From NCBI GenBank assembly GCA_034008185.1, contig CM067081.1:200058510-200122509 (forward strand): 64,000 nt of DNA, in the 5' to 3' direction. The position numbers were made by a program, and so were the translations under genes. Position 1 is the first letter of the stretch. Each line of letters opens with the position of its first letter. The DNA is from Gorsachius magnificus (taxonomy: Eukaryota; Chordata; Aves; Pelecaniformes; Ardeidae). Below, piece after piece: positions 50,159-61,430 of this stretch. Under the pieces are notes generated by a model that did not search any database, was not told the DNA's origin, and was given only the letters and a program-made list of their open reading frames with translations.

Positions 50159-53100
50159 CTGGATAAAGTAATCTTTTTTTCTCTCTCTTACTCTCAGTAA
50201 TTCCAGAGATCTCATTCCTGCCAGCTCTCCTACTTTCAGTAGCCAGCCTACCTGTTTTCAGGGTTAAATCTGTTGAATGTCACCTTGAAGAAGACAGTCT
50301 GTAATGACCAGTCACTGTCAGATTTCTTCTCTAACACAAGGCAAATCATTTCAGTATTCACTAGCTAGTAATGACTTTTTTCCTGTAGTAGAATTTACCC
50401 GGGAACAGCTACAGTGCTTTAAATACATATCTTAATCTGAATTATTTCAAACTGTAATTCTGAGTTCTTCTTTTTCAAAATCCTCAAGGATACACAGAAT
50501 TGCTGCATGCTCGTGGGTGCACTTAACATTGGCTGGAACCATGCTCTGAACAATCAAGCTATAATAAAGTCTAGACTTTGAAGTGGATGTTGTTCTTCAC
50601 TCCTATGTGTCTCAGTTCCTTGCAAATGAAGCAGAGGCAATGTTGCCCGCATCACTTCAGGTTATGAAGAGTTCTTCATTAGCATTTTCAAAAATACCAG
50701 GTGCTGCAATGCAACAGCAAAGAAACAACAAGAAGTAAACTCGTAATTCTGGATGCAGAATTTGAGTGGGTCAGGGCCCACTCACTAAGAAATTCAGATA
50801 GCTGTACTATTTATTCTCTGACTCTCTTCTTAAAGACTATTAAGATATATAGGATAAAAGCTGCACAGGCAGTTTCTTATTGAGTGGTTCATTCTGAAAA
50901 CATTAGCCACAGCACATTAAAAATCCCTTTCAATCAACTTCCTTCGTGAAGAAAGCAAGAAGCCAACAGGAGGTGTGTATTTGAGTCTGTCCCAGCATAG
51001 TGCTGGCGTTCAGCCAGAGCATGCACTGAGAGCCAGGCATTCAGAGGCACTCCTCAGGGTATGCATAGCCTGTAGGAGCAGGGAACTGAACTCAACAGCC
51101 TCAAAAGCCTCTTCCATTCGTATGATAGCAATCTAGACACAAGCACTTTTATCCACAGAGCACTAAGAAACTCTTAACAGCAGCAAAACACTTGCATCTG
51201 ATTTTGGATACAAGAAGCCTGGACTAATCAGTTTCTTCACACACAGAACAGCTACAAAAGATGGAGTTTTTCAGATACCTTTACAGAGACAAACTGAGTA
51301 CAGTCTCGTCTTGAACAGCTGCAGCATAATTTTATGATAAGCAATAAAATCAGACCCATGATGGCTAGTAAATTACTTTGAGATATTTCTATTTGATAGT
51401 TTTCTTACACTGAAACTGCTGCCTAACAGTAGCCAGTGCTACAATCCTATACACAATTATTTCAAGGAACGTATCTTGCTTTGCCTCCATGGAGATGCAC
51501 AGTAAAATATTCACTTTAACATTCCAGTTTTTTTATGGCCTATAGGGAAGTAATTAAAACAAGTAGTTGCCAAGGAAGTACCACAAACTTCTCTTGGAGA
51601 AATATGTATATCCCACTGTATACATCTGATCTAATAATTATTATGCATTATTAGCTGCAAGCTGACAATAAGCTTGGTGCTTTGCCATTTATATTCTGCT
51701 GTTTCTGAGCTTGAAATGAACACCAGACAACTGCAAGTTATCAGGAAAGAATAACTGGTTTTCTTTGCCTAGAAAATACCCCAGTGCTAATGTTACCATG
51801 AAAATCAATCGATTTACAATTGCAACAGGAAATCAGGTAGACATCAGAAAGATCCTATCTCACTGTCTTGCCATATCAGAACATAATTTCTATCCATGTG
51901 ATTAAAATAAAATCAAAGAAGCAACAGTTTTTGCTAACAGTGGGATGTCTTGTCTTTTAAAACTGAGTTCTGTGAGAATACACTAAAAGAAGACATAAAT
52001 AAAACCTTTGAGTTGTTTTTATTCTTATCAGAAAGTATCCAGAGCATCACCATTCATCACCAGAACAGAGTGTAAAATGTATTATCTTCTCTAGAAGTAC
52101 CCTGAGTAAAATGAAGGGTAAATGAGATCATACTTTACAGATGCCCATCTCCTTCCATTAGTTACAGCAAATGTTGCAGTCCCAAGTCCATCAGCCTGAA
52201 ATAAGGAACAGCAACAAGAGAATTTATGATTACAAAAGAAAATACTACCATAGAACTGAGATATTTAAGTAATGTAATGTAATAACTTCTTATATCATCA
52301 ATTTTGGGAAAATTCAGAAAAGTACTTGAATGTTGCAAATCCGTCTTTTTTGTCTATTATGTGCATATGTATTTGCACACATACAAACACATATTTCTGG
52401 TTGCAATAAAAGCTACCTAGATTCTTAAATTTTTTTTTTTGAAAACTGCTGAATAAAAAAGAAATCAAATAATCCAGGGATTACTTATAACACCTCAACT
52501 GCCCCCCTCAAGTTGAATTCTGAGATATGAACATAATCACTTGATTTTTCCCCTTTGATCTCATTAATCCTGAAGTTCTAGCTACACATTGACCCCGCTC
52601 CATGATAAAAGGCCATCTGTAACCCAGTCACCTAGGCACTCTGCTAGAGATTCATTCATCCCTTGGAGCAGCACTGGAACCCAAACCTCCTACTTACTGA
52701 GCAGACATTTCTGGCAAAAGCCACCACCCTTTTAGGTGAAACGTAAATCAGACTTAATCCTGAAATCTCAGAACATCTCTGGCAGAGTTCTTGCAAGACC
52801 TAAGAATAGAGAGTTCTGTTTCTGGTAGCCATTTTTCAACACAGTATACATGTCTAGGTTGAATTCAGACTCGACCTATACAAATTTAGTCATTTCAGGA
52901 TTTATGGGGGTTTTTTTGCCTAAAATGTTGACACTTTGGGTATTCCCCCTCTCAAAACAAATCAGTCTGATTTCCCTGGATTGCTCCCGTCTCCCCTTGC
53001 TTGGTACTTTAGGCTTTTAGGAGTTCTGTAAAATGTGGCACTGTACAGTTAACAGTCAGAGAGGTGTCTTGGTCACAATTCCTTGCATATGGCATGGCTG

Positions 53101-54948
53101 GCTAAACTAGACATTAGGGAGAGAAGGGTATAAGGAAAATGCAATGTCTCTGCCAGACCTAAATGCCTGCCGAAGAAATCCCCTGAAAAGTATACGTCTG
53201 TGAAACTAGGATTCACAGCCAAGCATTACCTTCATGCTGTGCCATTGCCACCCTACCTGTGAGTATAGACATCTGAAGGCACTTGTCAGTCCTGTGTAAG
53301 TCATTTGATCCTAGTGATTGTGCAGCCTCTCCATTCAGACTGGGACTGTGTCTAATCCTCAAGTTGAAAATGCCAGGGGCTTTGAATCCCCTCTCCCAGG
53401 AAGCATCTGATAAGAAACTCTACCCCAACCTTTCCCTCTCTTCCCTACCATTGAGAATTCCCACATTAATTAATCATATTTTCAATGTGCTACATCATTA
53501 ACATTCAAATAGTGATGAAGTAGGTGAATTGATTAAATGGCTTGGAACCAAGTGCCACTACATTGGAAATGGTATATATTTGAATCAGTCCTTCACTGCA
53601 GACATAGTGCTAACAGCAAGATGATCTGGTGCTTGAACAAGATCACCTAATGACACTCTCATGAAAGATCATTTAACTAAGGATGCATCTATATGTCATC
53701 AGTTCAGACCACGCTGTAGGAGTGTTCTTGCGTTACTCACCAGTGTCAGAAAGCAGGCTCTGAAGAGTTATGAACTTTGTTTCTTCAGCTACTGAGCTGT
53801 TCGCTTCACCTCATATTGCAGGCAAAATCCTGACCTCAGCTATTAGTGCTTTTCGCAGTCCTCAGCTGGGCAGTTGTTATTGTTGTACCTTGATGTGATG
53901 ATGACTTCAGTGTCTAAGAAATTCCAAGTTGCACCAAATGCAGCCATGTATCTCCTAGCAAGAGGCCATCATGAGCACATCAAACTCATTTTCCAGTAGT
54001 TTCCTATGGAAGAAGGATATGGAACACACACTTTCGGTGAATCTTTGCAGCTGAATTTGTGGACGGAATAGAGCACCCTGAAACTGATAAATTCACCGGG
54101 TAGAGCACATCATTCAGCAGGCACCCCAGTTCTGGCAGCATGGCAGTGTAACCATATGCATACAGCAGAACATCTGGATGAAACAGCCTTACCTTCCACA
54201 TCTGGCCTCCCCCACTGACCTGCCTTTATACTGCTTTCTGTGCAGAAGGAGCAACAGACTGTGTAAATGAAATCCACACAGAAATACCAATACCTTTACA
54301 GTAGCTGTACCTGCTTTAATACCTTTTGCCAAATGGAGTATGCACCAGATGGCGGATTGTCAGATCTGGTCCCTCATGAGAATAAGTTTGGTGCCCATTC
54401 TACAAAATACATAACCAGGTTCAACCTCTTGGCCCTAAAGCGTTTTTAATGGCCTATTCCCAAGATAGCAGGGGAACAAAAATTTACAGCTCAGAAATGA
54501 AAAGCATCAGTGACAGTTCTAGTCTTCCAGTGTACCAGAATATTCTACTGCAGCAGTAGAAGTCATATATGCAGGTGACATGCATTTCTTACAGTCTGAT
54601 CTAAAACTGCACTCCCTACTCTCCCTACATTCTACCCACACCCTCCAGAAAAATCTGCCACCACAAATCTCATCTGCTGCTGCCCCCAGTGCAGAGTGCA
54701 TTTCTTTTACCTTGCCCTCTCTAACAAATACATCACAAGATGTACATTTTAAAAAATAGTGAAGGAAGAAAGGCTAAAACTCTAGGAAGGTAAGAGTCCT
54801 TACTTTCTGCTGCTGTACCTGTGCTGTTCCTCTGGAAGAGGAGAGGGCAATAAACTGTATGTGGCCGATGCAGAGTCACAGTAATGAATATTTCTCTGGA
54901 AGGTGTTGAGGCACTTTGAGATTAAGAAATGAGTTTATAAACCTACGT
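50159..54948. other. Unassigned DNA
   Basis: No element is recognised over about 4.8 kb. Short ORFs (53283-53501, 54004-54201, 54519-54701) lack motifs. There is a poly-T run near 52430-52440. Confidence 0.5.
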
Positions 54949-54985
54949 AGGACAGGACAGGACAGGACAGCATAATATAGGACAG
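54949..54985. repeat. (AGGAC)n array flanking CR1 copy 2
   Basis: Four exact AGGAC units (54949-54968) are followed by AGCATAATATAGGACAG, directly abutting the CR1 tail at 54986. The array is related to the (TAGGA)n array on the other side of the CR1. Confidence 0.9.
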
Positions 54986-55009
54986 CATAGAATCATAGAA
55001 TCATAGAAT
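54986..55009 (-). repeat. CR1 3'-terminal octamer repeat
   Basis: Three exact CATAGAAT units (ATTCTATG on the element strand). CR1 uses this tail, and not poly-A, for priming reverse transcription at the target. Confidence 0.95.
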
Positions 55010-55077
55010 CACCTCGGTTGGAAAAGACCTTTAAGATCATCGAGTCCAACCGTTAACCTAGCACTGCCATCCCACCA

Positions 55078-56856
55078 CTAAACCATGTCCCTAAGCACCT
55101 CATCTATCCTTCTTTTAAAGACCTCAAGGGATGAGGACTCCACCACCTCCCTGGGTAGCCCATTCCAGAGCCTGACAACCCTCTCGGTGAAGAAGTTTTT
55201 CCTAATGTCTAGCCTAAACCTGCCCTGGCGCAGCTTCAAGCCATTCCCCCTCGTCCTATCATCTGTTACCAGGGAGAAGAGGCCACCCCCACCTCACTAC
55301 AGCCTCCTTTCAGGTAGTTGTAGAGGGCGATCAGGTCTCCCCTCAGCCTCCTCTTCTCCAGGGTAAACAACCCCAGTTCCCTCAGCCGCTCCTCATATGA
55401 CTTGTGTTCCAGACCCCTCACCAGCTTGGTTGCTCTCCTCTGGACCTGTTCCAGCAAGGCAACATCTTTCTTGTAGTGAGGGGCCCAAAACTGAACACAG
55501 TATTCGAGGTGCGGCCTCACCAGCACCGAGTACAGGGGCACGATCACTTCCCTGCTCCTGCTGGCCACACTATTCCTGATACAAGCCAGGATGCCATTGG
55601 CCTTCTTGGCCACCTGAGCACACTGCTGGCTCATATTCAGCCGGCTGTCAATCAGTACCCCCAGGTCTTTTTCCACCAGGCAGCTTTCCAGCCACTCTTC
55701 CCCAAGCCTGTAGCGCTGCATGGGGTTGTTGTGACCAAAGTGCAGGACCCGGCACTTGGCCTTGTTGAACCTCATACAATTGGCCTCGGCCCATCGATCC
55801 AGCCTGTCCAGGTCCCTCTGCAGAGCCCTCCTCCCCTCCAGCAGATCAACACTACCACCCAGTTTGGTGTCATCTGCAAATTTACTGAGGGCACACTCAA
55901 TCCCCTCATCCAGGTCATTGATAAAGATATTAAACAAGACTGGCCCTAGAACTGAGCCCTGGGGGACACCGCCAACTGGATTTAGCTCCATTCACCACGA
56001 CTCTCTGGGCTCGGCCATCCAGCCAGTTTTTAACCCAGCGAAGAGTACATCCATCTAGGCCATGAAATGCCAGCTTCTCCACGAGAATGCTATGGGAGAC
56101 TGTGTCGAAGGCTTTGCTGAAGTCCAGGTAGACAACATCCACAGCCTTTCCCTCATCTACCAGGCGGGTCACCTGGTCATAGAAGGAAATCAGGTTGGTT
56201 AGGCAAGACTTGCCTTTCGTGAACCCATGCTGACTGGGCCTGATCCCCTGATTGTCCTCCATGTGCCTGGTGAGCACACTCAAGATAAACCGCTCCATAA
56301 TCTTCCCCGGTACCGAGGTTAGGCTGACTGGTCTGTAGTTCCCCGGATCCTCCTTCCGGCCCTTCTTGAAGAGAGGCGTCACATTTGCCAACCTCCAGTC
56401 ATCTGGGACCTCCCCTGTTCTCCAGGACTGCTGATAAATGATAGAGAGTGGCTTGGCAAGCTCCTCTGCCAGCTCCTTCAGCACTCTTGGGTGGATCCCA
56501 TCCGGCCCCATAGACTTGTGGATGTCCAGGTGGCATAGCAGGTCAAAGACTGCTTCCTCCTGGATTAAGGGGGGTTCATTCCACTCTCTGTCCCCATCTT
56601 CCAGCTCAGGAGGCTGGGTACCCTGGGGATAACTTGTCGGGCCATTAAAGACCAAGGCAAAGAAGGCGTTGAGTATCTCAGCCTTTTCCTTGTCTTTAGT
56701 GGCAATGTTCCCCCTTGCATCCACTAGTGGATGGAGGTTCTCCCTGGCTCTCTTTTTGCTGTTAACATATTTATAAAAACTCTTCTTATTATCCCTTATA
56801 ACAGTGGCCAGGTTAAATTCCAGCTGGGCTTTTGCCTTTCTAATCTCCTCTCTGCA
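55078..56856 (-). pseudogene. CR1 ORF2, reverse transcriptase part, copy 2
   Basis: The RT half of ORF2 is very close to copy 1. From an in-frame ATG at 56724 it shows [50 protein letters not shown] and, after a break, [10 protein letters not shown] and FADD at 55869-55880. The break is a 14-bp deletion immediately before motif B (near 55980) that copy 1 does not have. The C-terminal region follows in 55991-55266. A one-base deletion near 55284 shifts the final stretch, which ends in the normal TAG at 55078-55080. Without these two indels the segment would be open, so decay is recent. Confidence 0.93.
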
Positions 56857-57798
56857 TCACCTGACAAGATCCCTGTACTCTTCTTGGGTTGCCTGCCCCT
56901 TCTTCCAGAGCTGGTAAGCTCTCCTTTTTTCCCTTAGTCGCAGTAGTAGACCTCTGTCCAGCCAGGCCAGTCGTCTTCCCCGCCGATTCGTCTTACGGCA
57001 CATGGGGACAGCCTGCTCCTGTGCCTTTAAGACTTCTTCCTTGAAAAACACCCAGCCTTCCTGGACCCCTTTGCCCTTCAGGACTATCTCCCAAGGGACT
57101 CTCCCAACCAGCGTTCTGAGCAGGTCAAAGTCTGCCCTCCGGAAATCCATGGTGGCGGTCTTGCTGACCCCCTTCCTAACCTCACCAAAGATCGAAAACT
57201 CTACCATTTCATGATCACTAAGGCCTAGATGGTTTCCAACCACCACCTCTCCCACCAGTCCTTCTCTGTTAGTGAACAGGAGGTCAAGCAGGGCACTTCC
57301 CCTGGTAGGCTCACTTACCAGCTGTGTCAGGAAGTTATCTTCCACACACTGCAGGAACCTTCTGGACTGTTTCCTTTCTGCTGTGTTGTATTTCCAGCAG
57401 ATGTCTGGGAAGTTGAAGTCCCCCACAAGAACAAGAGCTCGCGACTGAGAGACTCCTGCCAGCCGCTTGTAGAATTCTTCGTCAACGTCCTCATCCTGGT
57501 CAGGTGGTCTGTAACAGACTCCCAACAGGATATCTTTCTTGTTGGCCTTTCCCCTCATCCTCACCCATAAGCATTCTGCCTCACCACAAGCATCAAGCTC
57601 TGTACAATCTAAACACTCCCGAACATACAGAGCCACCCCACCGCCTCTCCTTCCTTGCCTGTCCCTTCTGAAGAGTTTGTAGCCATCCATCGCAGCACTC
57701 TAGTCATGGGAGGCATCCCACCACGTTTCTGTGATGGCGACTACATCATAACCATCCTGCCTTACAATGGCTTCCAGCTCCTCCCGTTTGTTGCCCAT
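56857..57798 (-). pseudogene. CR1 ORF2, endonuclease part, copy 2
   Basis: The APE-type endonuclease reads from KCIYTNARSMGNK; the ATG at 57798-57796 has a favourable context (A at -3, G at +4). AITETWW, GDFNFPDI and LSDHE motifs are present, so the catalytic core is complete. A TAG at 57700-57702 replaces a TGG (Trp) that copy 1 keeps at 4099-4101. The segment closes at a TGA (56857-56859) that lies in frame between the endonuclease and RT halves and is also present in copy 1. Upstream, the same frame stays open through the ORF1 stop. Confidence 0.93.
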
Positions 57799-57917
57799 GC
57801 TGCGTGCATTAGTGTAGATGCACTTGAGCTGGGCTGTCGGTTTCCCCCCCAGCAATGGGGTGACCCCCCCAGGCTCCTCTCTAGTGAGCCTGTTTATATC
57901 CCCTTCCCCCTTCAGGC

Positions 57918-59009
57918 CTAGTTTAAAGCCCTCTCTACAAGCCCCGCCAGTTCCTGAGCAAGGATCCTATTTCCCTTCCGAGAGAGCTGTGCACCATCTG
58001 TTCTCGACAGGCCCGGTGCCATGAAAACCTCTCCATGGTCAAAGAAACCCAAGCCCTTCCAATGGCACCAACCTTTGAGCCACACGTTAACCGCTCTAGC
58101 TTTCCTATTCCTTTCCGTGTTCCCTCCTGACACTAATGGGATCGAGGAGAGCACTACCTGCGCTCCTGATCCTTCAACCATTTTCCCTAGTGCCCTGAAG
58201 TCCCTTTTGATCAATTTGGGGCTTCTCTCTGGCAATTCATCGCTGCCTGCCTGTATAATCAAGAGCGGATAGTAGTCAGAGGGTCGTACCAGACCAGGGA
58301 GTCTCTTGGCAATGTCCCTGATCCGGGCCCCAGGGAGGCAGCAGACTTCCCTAAGGGATGGGTCCTGGCGGCATATCGGGCCCTCCGTTCCCTTCAGAAG
58401 GGAATCGCCCACAACAATTACCCTTCTTTTTTTCTTTGTACAGTCGGTCTTGATAGGTAGGGGTGACCGTCTCTCCCTAGCCAACCCCCTGGTTGGGCCT
58501 TCATCCCCATCTTCAGTTGCCTGGCCCTCAACTTCCAGAGCCCCATATCTGTTATGCAAGGGCAGCTGGGAAGGTGAAGGAGCCCGGGAGGGGACTCTCC
58601 TCCTGCCCCGAGCAGAAACCTTTTTCCATCCCTCACCATCTCTTGGGTCTCTAGCTTCTGCCTGCCGGCAAGAGGACAGAGGATCCTCTGCTACCTGCGG
58701 AGCCTCTGTCTGTTGCCGTGGCCTGAGGGATGGTAGAGTGCGGCTCCACCAGTCTATCTCCATCTCACATTCCCTAATACTCCTTTATCTCTCCACCTCT
58801 TCTTTCAGCTCTGCCACCAGGCAGAGCAGATCATCCACCTGCTCACACCTGAGACAGCCCCTGTCCTTACCAATCTCTGGTACAGCAGACAGGCTGAGGC
58901 ACTCCCGGCAGCCATCGACCTGGACAGCCGCATGTTTCTGTTTAGGTGGGGACTCCGTCTGAGTCGCCACGTTCCGTCTGGCAACAGCTTTCGGACGAGT
59001 AGAAACCAT
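57918..59009 (-). pseudogene. CR1 ORF1, zinc-finger-like and esterase-like protein
   Basis: ORF1 has 363 codons from the ATG at 59009 (context GCA-ATG-G, purine at -3) to TAG at 57918-57920, with one in-frame TAA at 58785-58787. The first 74 residues hold two Cys pairs (CREC at 34-37, CLRC at 52-55) and a short predicted coiled coil (LVAELKEEVE), like the PHD/zinc-finger-like head of CR1 ORF1. The C-terminal half is an SGNH/GDSL esterase-type domain with VVGDSLLKG (nucleophile Ser) and a final DGAQLSRKGN block. In that block the expected catalytic His is Gln, through a CAG codon. Family knowledge places such ORF1 proteins with CR1 RNA. The stop means this copy makes at most the head. Confidence 0.88.
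57921..57927 (-). promoter_or_regulatory. Putative -1 frameshift heptamer TTTAAAC
   Basis: On the minus strand the ORF1 end reads GCT TTA AAC TAG, so the heptamer T-TTA-AAC is in the X-XXY-YYZ phase right before the stop. Slipping by -1 gives CTA GGC CTG AAG..., which is open and runs without a stop into the ORF2 endonuclease. A perfect 7-bp stem (CAGGCTC at 57892-57886 with GAGCCTG at 57876-57870, 9-nt loop) lies 28 bases downstream, further away than usual for a frameshift stimulator. Confidence 0.5.
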
Positions 59010-59305
59010 TGCGCTCTCCTCGTTTGGGTGTCTATGGGTGCTAGGCGAGTGAGCCTCCGAGCCAGGAGGGGAGAACGCGCCCTGCCCGCGCGCACTGCCT
59101 GCGCAAACTGCCGCGCCACGCCTGTTTGCCCGTCCTGTTCGCCGCGCTCCGGGCCCGGGCCCCCCCCCCCCTTTCCCGGGGGGGCCCCCCCTTTTTTCGC
59201 CTTTTTGGCCTCCGTGGGTTTTGCCGCGGTTTTGCCGCTTCAGAAAGGGTCCCTCGGCGCGATCCTCTGCTCCCGAACCCTTCGCCTCAGTGACTTCGTC
59301 GAAAA
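59010..59305 (-). promoter_or_regulatory. CR1 5'UTR, CpG-rich internal promoter region
   Basis: About 300 GC-rich, CpG-dense bases upstream of the ORF1 start, in strong contrast to the surrounding AT-rich DNA. In CR1 this is where the internal promoter should lie. The centre (about 59151-59198) is a block of long C and G runs that could form G-quadruplexes or hairpins. The 5' boundary at about 59305 is set by the change to the pentanucleotide array. Confidence 0.7.
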
Positions 59306-59394
59306 TGATATAGGATAATATAATATAGGATAATATAGGATAGGATAGGATAGGATAGGATAGGATAGGATAGGATAGGATAGGATAGGATAGA
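59306..59394. repeat. (TAGGA)n pentanucleotide array
   Basis: Eleven uninterrupted TAGGA units (59336-59390) are preceded by degenerate units including TAATATAGGA twice (59321-59340). The same TAATATAGGA occurs at 54973-54982 on the far side of the CR1. Confidence 0.95.
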
Positions 59395-60454
59395 TTTTCA
59401 GGTCTTTGACTTACTTGCATATTCTTTGTGCTGCCGTTTCCATTCTAAAGCAGCACTGTTATTTTGAGATAAATACAATACAACCCTGCATGTGTTGAGA
59501 ATCATGTTTATTCACAACAATTCCATCATACACTGTTTTCAAGTAATTGACTCATTTCTCATGTAAAGGTGTTTTTAAATATGTGCCTTCTATCTGAAGG
59601 CATTCTGTAGCTTAAATTTCCATAAAAGTTTATAATAAACACATGTAAAACAGCAACCAATCTTCAGGCCACTTAATGTTTGACATCTGTGACTCTTGTG
59701 CTGGAAAAACATTATTCAGTCTGAAAGAACCAACACGTATCCCATAGAAATTTGGTGAAGTATGTGTGTTTATGTATCCTCACCTGAACAAACCCTGTCT
59801 GTGGGAATTTGTGAGAAGCCGGTTTGAAGAGCTATTGATTTATCTGCCATTTTCCATCACCCTTTTTGGATTTCACTTTCAATCTTAGAACAATTTCCTC
59901 TTTGCACTCTCAGAATTAATCACGTGCCCTTTGCTGTGCAAGCAGAGCTGACCCCACCTGAGCACAAGCCCTGAGCCCCCATGCTTGGCATGTGGCTCTG
60001 GACTCCATACCGTTAATGTCTTCTTAATGTGCTTCTACTTGGGCACACTTTGGAGCACTGCTGGTTCTGCACATTTTCTATCTTGGAAGAGAATAATTGT
60101 GTTATCACTTTAACTGAGATAGTAATATTCATTTTTTATTTTATGTTCTCAGACATAATTCCTTAACAAACCAACCCTCAAAGAAGTTAGGAAGGAATTT
60201 GAAAAATTATTTGAAAAATAAGGTCTCATTAAATATCTCCTGAAGGTTTTTGTTAACAATGAAGTTTCTCTAGTATTTTTATATTTATACCTATGCACAC
60301 ACATAGGCACACTTCTTTTTAAATTGAAATTGATTTTAAGATGTTCCTTCAAGATATACACTACTCTAGCATGTGTATTTCTTACCACTTTTCCTACATC
60401 ATATTTAACCTAGAAAGGACTCATTTTACCTTAAAAAATATATCCAGGATATTT

Positions 60455-60479
60455 TTATATATATATATATATATATATA
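60455..60479. repeat. (TA)n microsatellite
   Basis: About 12 TA units, almost perfect. Confidence 0.9.
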
Positions 60480-60730
60480 ATCTCTTCCTTTTAGCTATTT
60501 TCTTAACATCATGCCAGGGAATGCTTTCAAAAAGCTTATTTTAGTCATTGCATACTCAAAACTGTCAGCTAACTCTCTTTGGAGAGCAGCATCCACATAT
60601 TCTCACTGGCTGAGATTCTCAGCCCCTGTATTTAAAAAGTGACAGAATTCATGCTCTGATCCCATTCAAGGAGGTGAGAGAGAGATGACAGTAGGTAATA
60701 ATAGCAAGAAAAATGCTTAGGGAGCAAAAT

Positions 60731-60768
60731 AGATTAGATTAGATTACATTCCATTATATTACATTAGA
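60731..60768. repeat. Degenerate (GATTA/CATTA)n repeat
   Basis: Imperfect pentanucleotide-like tract beginning AGATTAGATTAGATTACATT. Confidence 0.75.
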
Positions 60769-61430
60769 TGATAAAGCACTGAAGAAAGTGAGAAGTACCT
60801 AGATGGGAAAAAGTAATATAGGAAAGGAGGGAGGGGGAAAGGGAAGGAATGCTATAAAAGGGGAGTAAGGAGAGAGAAGAAACTCAGAAGCATAAATTAA
60901 ATTGAGAATAAATTCTTGAACAATACAGACAATTTTAGTCTAAAAAGAGTTATTAAGAAAAAAATATTTGTAAATTAGTCCTGCATAAAATGTGGTTGCT
61001 GAAAAGGAATAGAGAAAAAGAGGCGGTCACGGTGAACTCTAGTAAAGGGTAGTGCTTTGTGGTTGTTGCTTTTGAAATTAGTGAGCATACTTTATAAAAT
61101 ATTGAAAACTATGAGTCCATGCTGCTCTGACTACACATAGCATACACGTGAACTGTGAATGCTTTCCCACGTTAAATGAGAAAGGGGTGGCACCCCAGTC
61201 CAAGCCCAGTCTGACATTCCTTTAGGATAGTACATATCACCTTCATTTCCTCTCCAAAAAGGTGATAGCTGTGCATTTCTGCCTTAAGAGCACTGTGGTC
61301 CAGTCCTTTCTCTGCCTATGAACAGACCTGCCAGGCATCTGGGCATCAAGGAAAGAATTCACTGTGCTTTTTTAAGCCAGTCAGGAGCTGTTAACTCCAA
61401 ATTGGCTGATTGTCTTATCTCTGGCTTCAG

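Larger units (their letters stand above)
54986..59305 (-). mobile_element. CR1 retrotransposon, copy 2, near full length
   Basis: This is a CR1 of about 4.3 kb on the minus strand, close to the roughly 4.5 kb known for complete CR1. It reads from the 5'UTR (59305-59010) through ORF1 (59009-57918), ORF2 (57798-55078) and the 3'UTR to the octamer tail CATAGAAT x3 (54986-55009 on the plus strand). Most CR1 copies are 5'-truncated, so a copy with ORF1 and 5'UTR is unusual. Lesions are few: one stop in ORF1, and two stops, a 14-bp deletion and a one-base deletion in ORF2. It lies inside a pentanucleotide repeat locus. Confidence 0.95.
59395..61430. other. Unassigned DNA
   Basis: No gene is recognised. 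The region contains two small simple repeats, listed separately. Confidence 0.5.

Noticed and set aside
55404..55949. 181-codon plus-strand ORF antisense to CR1 ORF2, also present in antisense of copy 1 (5759-6409)
   Set aside because: Antisense shadow of conserved RT sequence; shared because the two CR1 copies are similar.
58306..58962. 218-codon plus-strand ORF antisense to CR1 ORF1
   Set aside because: It overlaps the recognised ORF1 on the other strand and follows from its GC-rich composition. No motif of its own.
59010..59420. Upstream extension of the ORF1 frame with a repeated ILSYP peptide
   Set aside because: The repeat peptide is the pentanucleotide array read in frame, and the rest is CR1 5'UTR; the supported start is the ATG at 59009.
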